Source: Candidatus Dormiibacterota bacterium (lineage in GTDB: Bacteria > Chloroflexota > Dormibacteria > Aeolococcales > Aeolococcaceae). From it: DNA of 6,028 bases. The stretch lies in NCBI GenBank assembly GCA_955651875.1, contig CATPAP010000065.1, forward strand, positions 1-6,028, given 5' to 3'. The translations under genes were made by a program, and so were the position numbers. The notes beneath the pieces are model-generated. The model did not search any database, was not told the DNA's origin, and saw nothing but the letters and a program-made list of their open reading frames with translations. Shown here piece by piece: positions 5,551-6,028 of the stretch; position 1 is the first letter of the stretch, and each line of letters opens with the position of its first letter.

Positions 5551-5670
5551 CTGCGGTGTGCCATTACCGAGGAGCACCGGTGCCACATGCAGGTGCAGCT
5601 GGTCGACCATCCCCGCGTTGAGCGCCTGCTGGATGACGCTCGCACCGCCCATGACATGGACCTTCTTCGT
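5551..5670 (-). pseudogene. Fragment of a RibD C-terminal/dihydrofolate reductase-family gene
   Basis: Minus-strand codons from about 5667 give K-K-V-H-V-M-G-G-A-S-V-I-Q-Q-A-L, then N-A-G-M-V-D-Q-L-H-L-H-V-A-P-V-L-L-G-N-G-T, ending near 5557. This is the distinctive nucleotide-binding and beta-strand core of the RibD_C (reductase, dihydrofolate-reductase-like) family. The similarity ends abruptly on both sides. Towards the right the sequence becomes the start of the DUF1905 gene on the other strand, and towards the left it runs into the plus-strand remnant ending at 5548. The surrounding minus frame is open, but its other parts do not resemble the family. About 40 of the usual 180 or so residues remain, with no start, so it is a relic. 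Confidence 0.7.
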
Positions 5671-5675
5671 ACCAT
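5670..5675 (+). promoter_or_regulatory. Candidate leaderless -10 element for DUF1905 gene
   Basis: TACCAT lies 7 bases before the ATG at 5683, which has no Shine-Dalgarno site. A start of transcription at the ATG is possible. There is no recognisable -35, and the site sits at the edge of the RibD-C relic. Confidence 0.3.
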
Positions 5676-5682
5676 AACGAGC

Positions 5683-5955
5683 ATGTTGAACAAACAATTC
5701 GCCGCCACCCTGCAAAGGAGCCCCAACAAGGGCGGTTGGACCTATGTGGTCATGCCCGATTCGGTGGAGTTCTTCGGGACTCGTGGCCTCGTCAAGGTCC
5801 GAGGCACGATTGACGGGCGTCCATTCCGGAGCTCGTTCATGGCCATGGGCGATGGCACGCACAAGCTGCCCGTAAAGGCGGACGTCCGCAAAGCGATCGG
5901 GAAAGAGGCCGGCGAGACCGTGAAAGTTCGCTTGGCCGAGCGGATCGAAGACTAG
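5683..5955 (+). CDS. DUF1905 domain protein
   Basis: A 90-residue single-domain protein. Family-like segments are F6-A-A-T-L at the start, G-G-W-T-Y-V-V-M-P in the first strands, and G-L-V-K-V-R-G-T-I-D-G-R-P-F-R-S-S-F in the middle. Next come M-G-D-G-T-H-K-L-P-V-K-A-D-V-R-K-A-I-G-K and the end G-E-T-V-K-V-R-L. These match DUF1905, a small beta-rich family of unknown function often found alone or before a YdeI/OmpD-associated (bacteriocin-protection) domain; no such second domain follows here. The ATG at 5683 is chosen because the domain begins at residue 5; in-frame codons upstream belong to the antisense of the RibD-C relic. Base composition is slightly less G/C-biased at third positions than in the flavoenzyme or pirin genes. 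It appears intact although it stands beside gene debris. Confidence 0.88.
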   Translation: MLNKQFAATLQRSPNKGGWTYVVMPDSVEFFGTRGLVKVRGTIDGRPFRSSFMAMGDGTHKLPVKADVRKAIGKEAGETVKVRLAERIED

Positions 5956-6028
5956 CGGGGTCTCGGCTTGCCGACGGACGCCAGCTCCCAGCAGGCGGTT
6001 GAAGAAGGTATTCAGCACCCTGCTAGAG
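5956..6028. other. Right-edge stretch without a recognisable complete gene
   Basis: A short hairpin, TCGGC (5963-5967) with GCCGA (5970-5974), lies 8 bases after the DUF1905 stop and may help end transcription; it has no T-run. The remaining bases show no promoter or complete gene. On the minus strand a GTG at 6018 opens V-L-N-T-F-F-N-R-L-L-G, which might be the start of a relic, but it then reads only antisense to DUF1905. Confidence 0.3.

Noticed and set aside
5344..6018. Minus-strand 224-codon frame taken as one intact gene
   Set aside because: Only about 40 residues near 5557-5667 resemble a family. The rest is antisense to DUF1905 or to the plus-strand remnant, so it is a relic inside a chance open frame.
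1..6028. CRISPR array, tRNA, rRNA, riboswitch or complete insertion sequence
   Set aside because: I saw no regularly spaced direct repeats, cloverleaf-like sequence, rRNA segments or paired terminal repeats around a transposase gene by reading both strands.

Overview
The window is high-GC DNA with strongly G/C-biased third codon positions, -35/-10 promoters of the ordinary vegetative type, tightly packed genes and some probably leaderless starts. Together with actinobacterial small families (DUF6458-like, DUF1684) this points to a chromosomal segment of an actinobacterium in the broad sense. The genus cannot be told from this sequence.

Layout. Positions 1-2351 hold a minus-strand run of three tightly spaced genes: a catechol-dioxygenase-like VOC protein, a lipoamide-dehydrogenase-like FAD/NAD disulfide oxidoreductase, and a DUF1684 protein that runs off the left edge. 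Divergently, across about 114 bp, a pirin-family cupin gene reads rightward (2466-3425). It is followed by two tandem hairpins and a short antisense gene remnant. Next come a well-formed promoter and Shine-Dalgarno site driving a small two-helix membrane protein (3656-3898), then a probable two-gene unit of a second VOC protein and a zinc-independent MDR quinone-reductase-like enzyme (3945-5302). Positions 5303-5682 look like gene debris: a coding-like stretch lacking a start on the plus strand, abutting a minus-strand fragment of a RibD-C/dihydrofolate-reductase-family protein. A small intact DUF1905 gene (5683-5955) and about 73 unexplained bases close the window.

How the genes fit together. 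Five of the eight genes belong to families that handle oxidised or aromatic small molecules (two VOC proteins, pirin, an FAD disulfide reductase and an MDR reductase). A loose redox or electrophile-handling neighbourhood is a reasonable inference, but no substrate or pathway can be assigned. I found no CRISPR array, tRNA, rRNA, complete insertion sequence or evident defence system. The most notable points are the flavoenzyme that keeps its redox disulfide but lacks the usual His-Glu acid/base pair, and the mosaic of remnants at 5303-5682.
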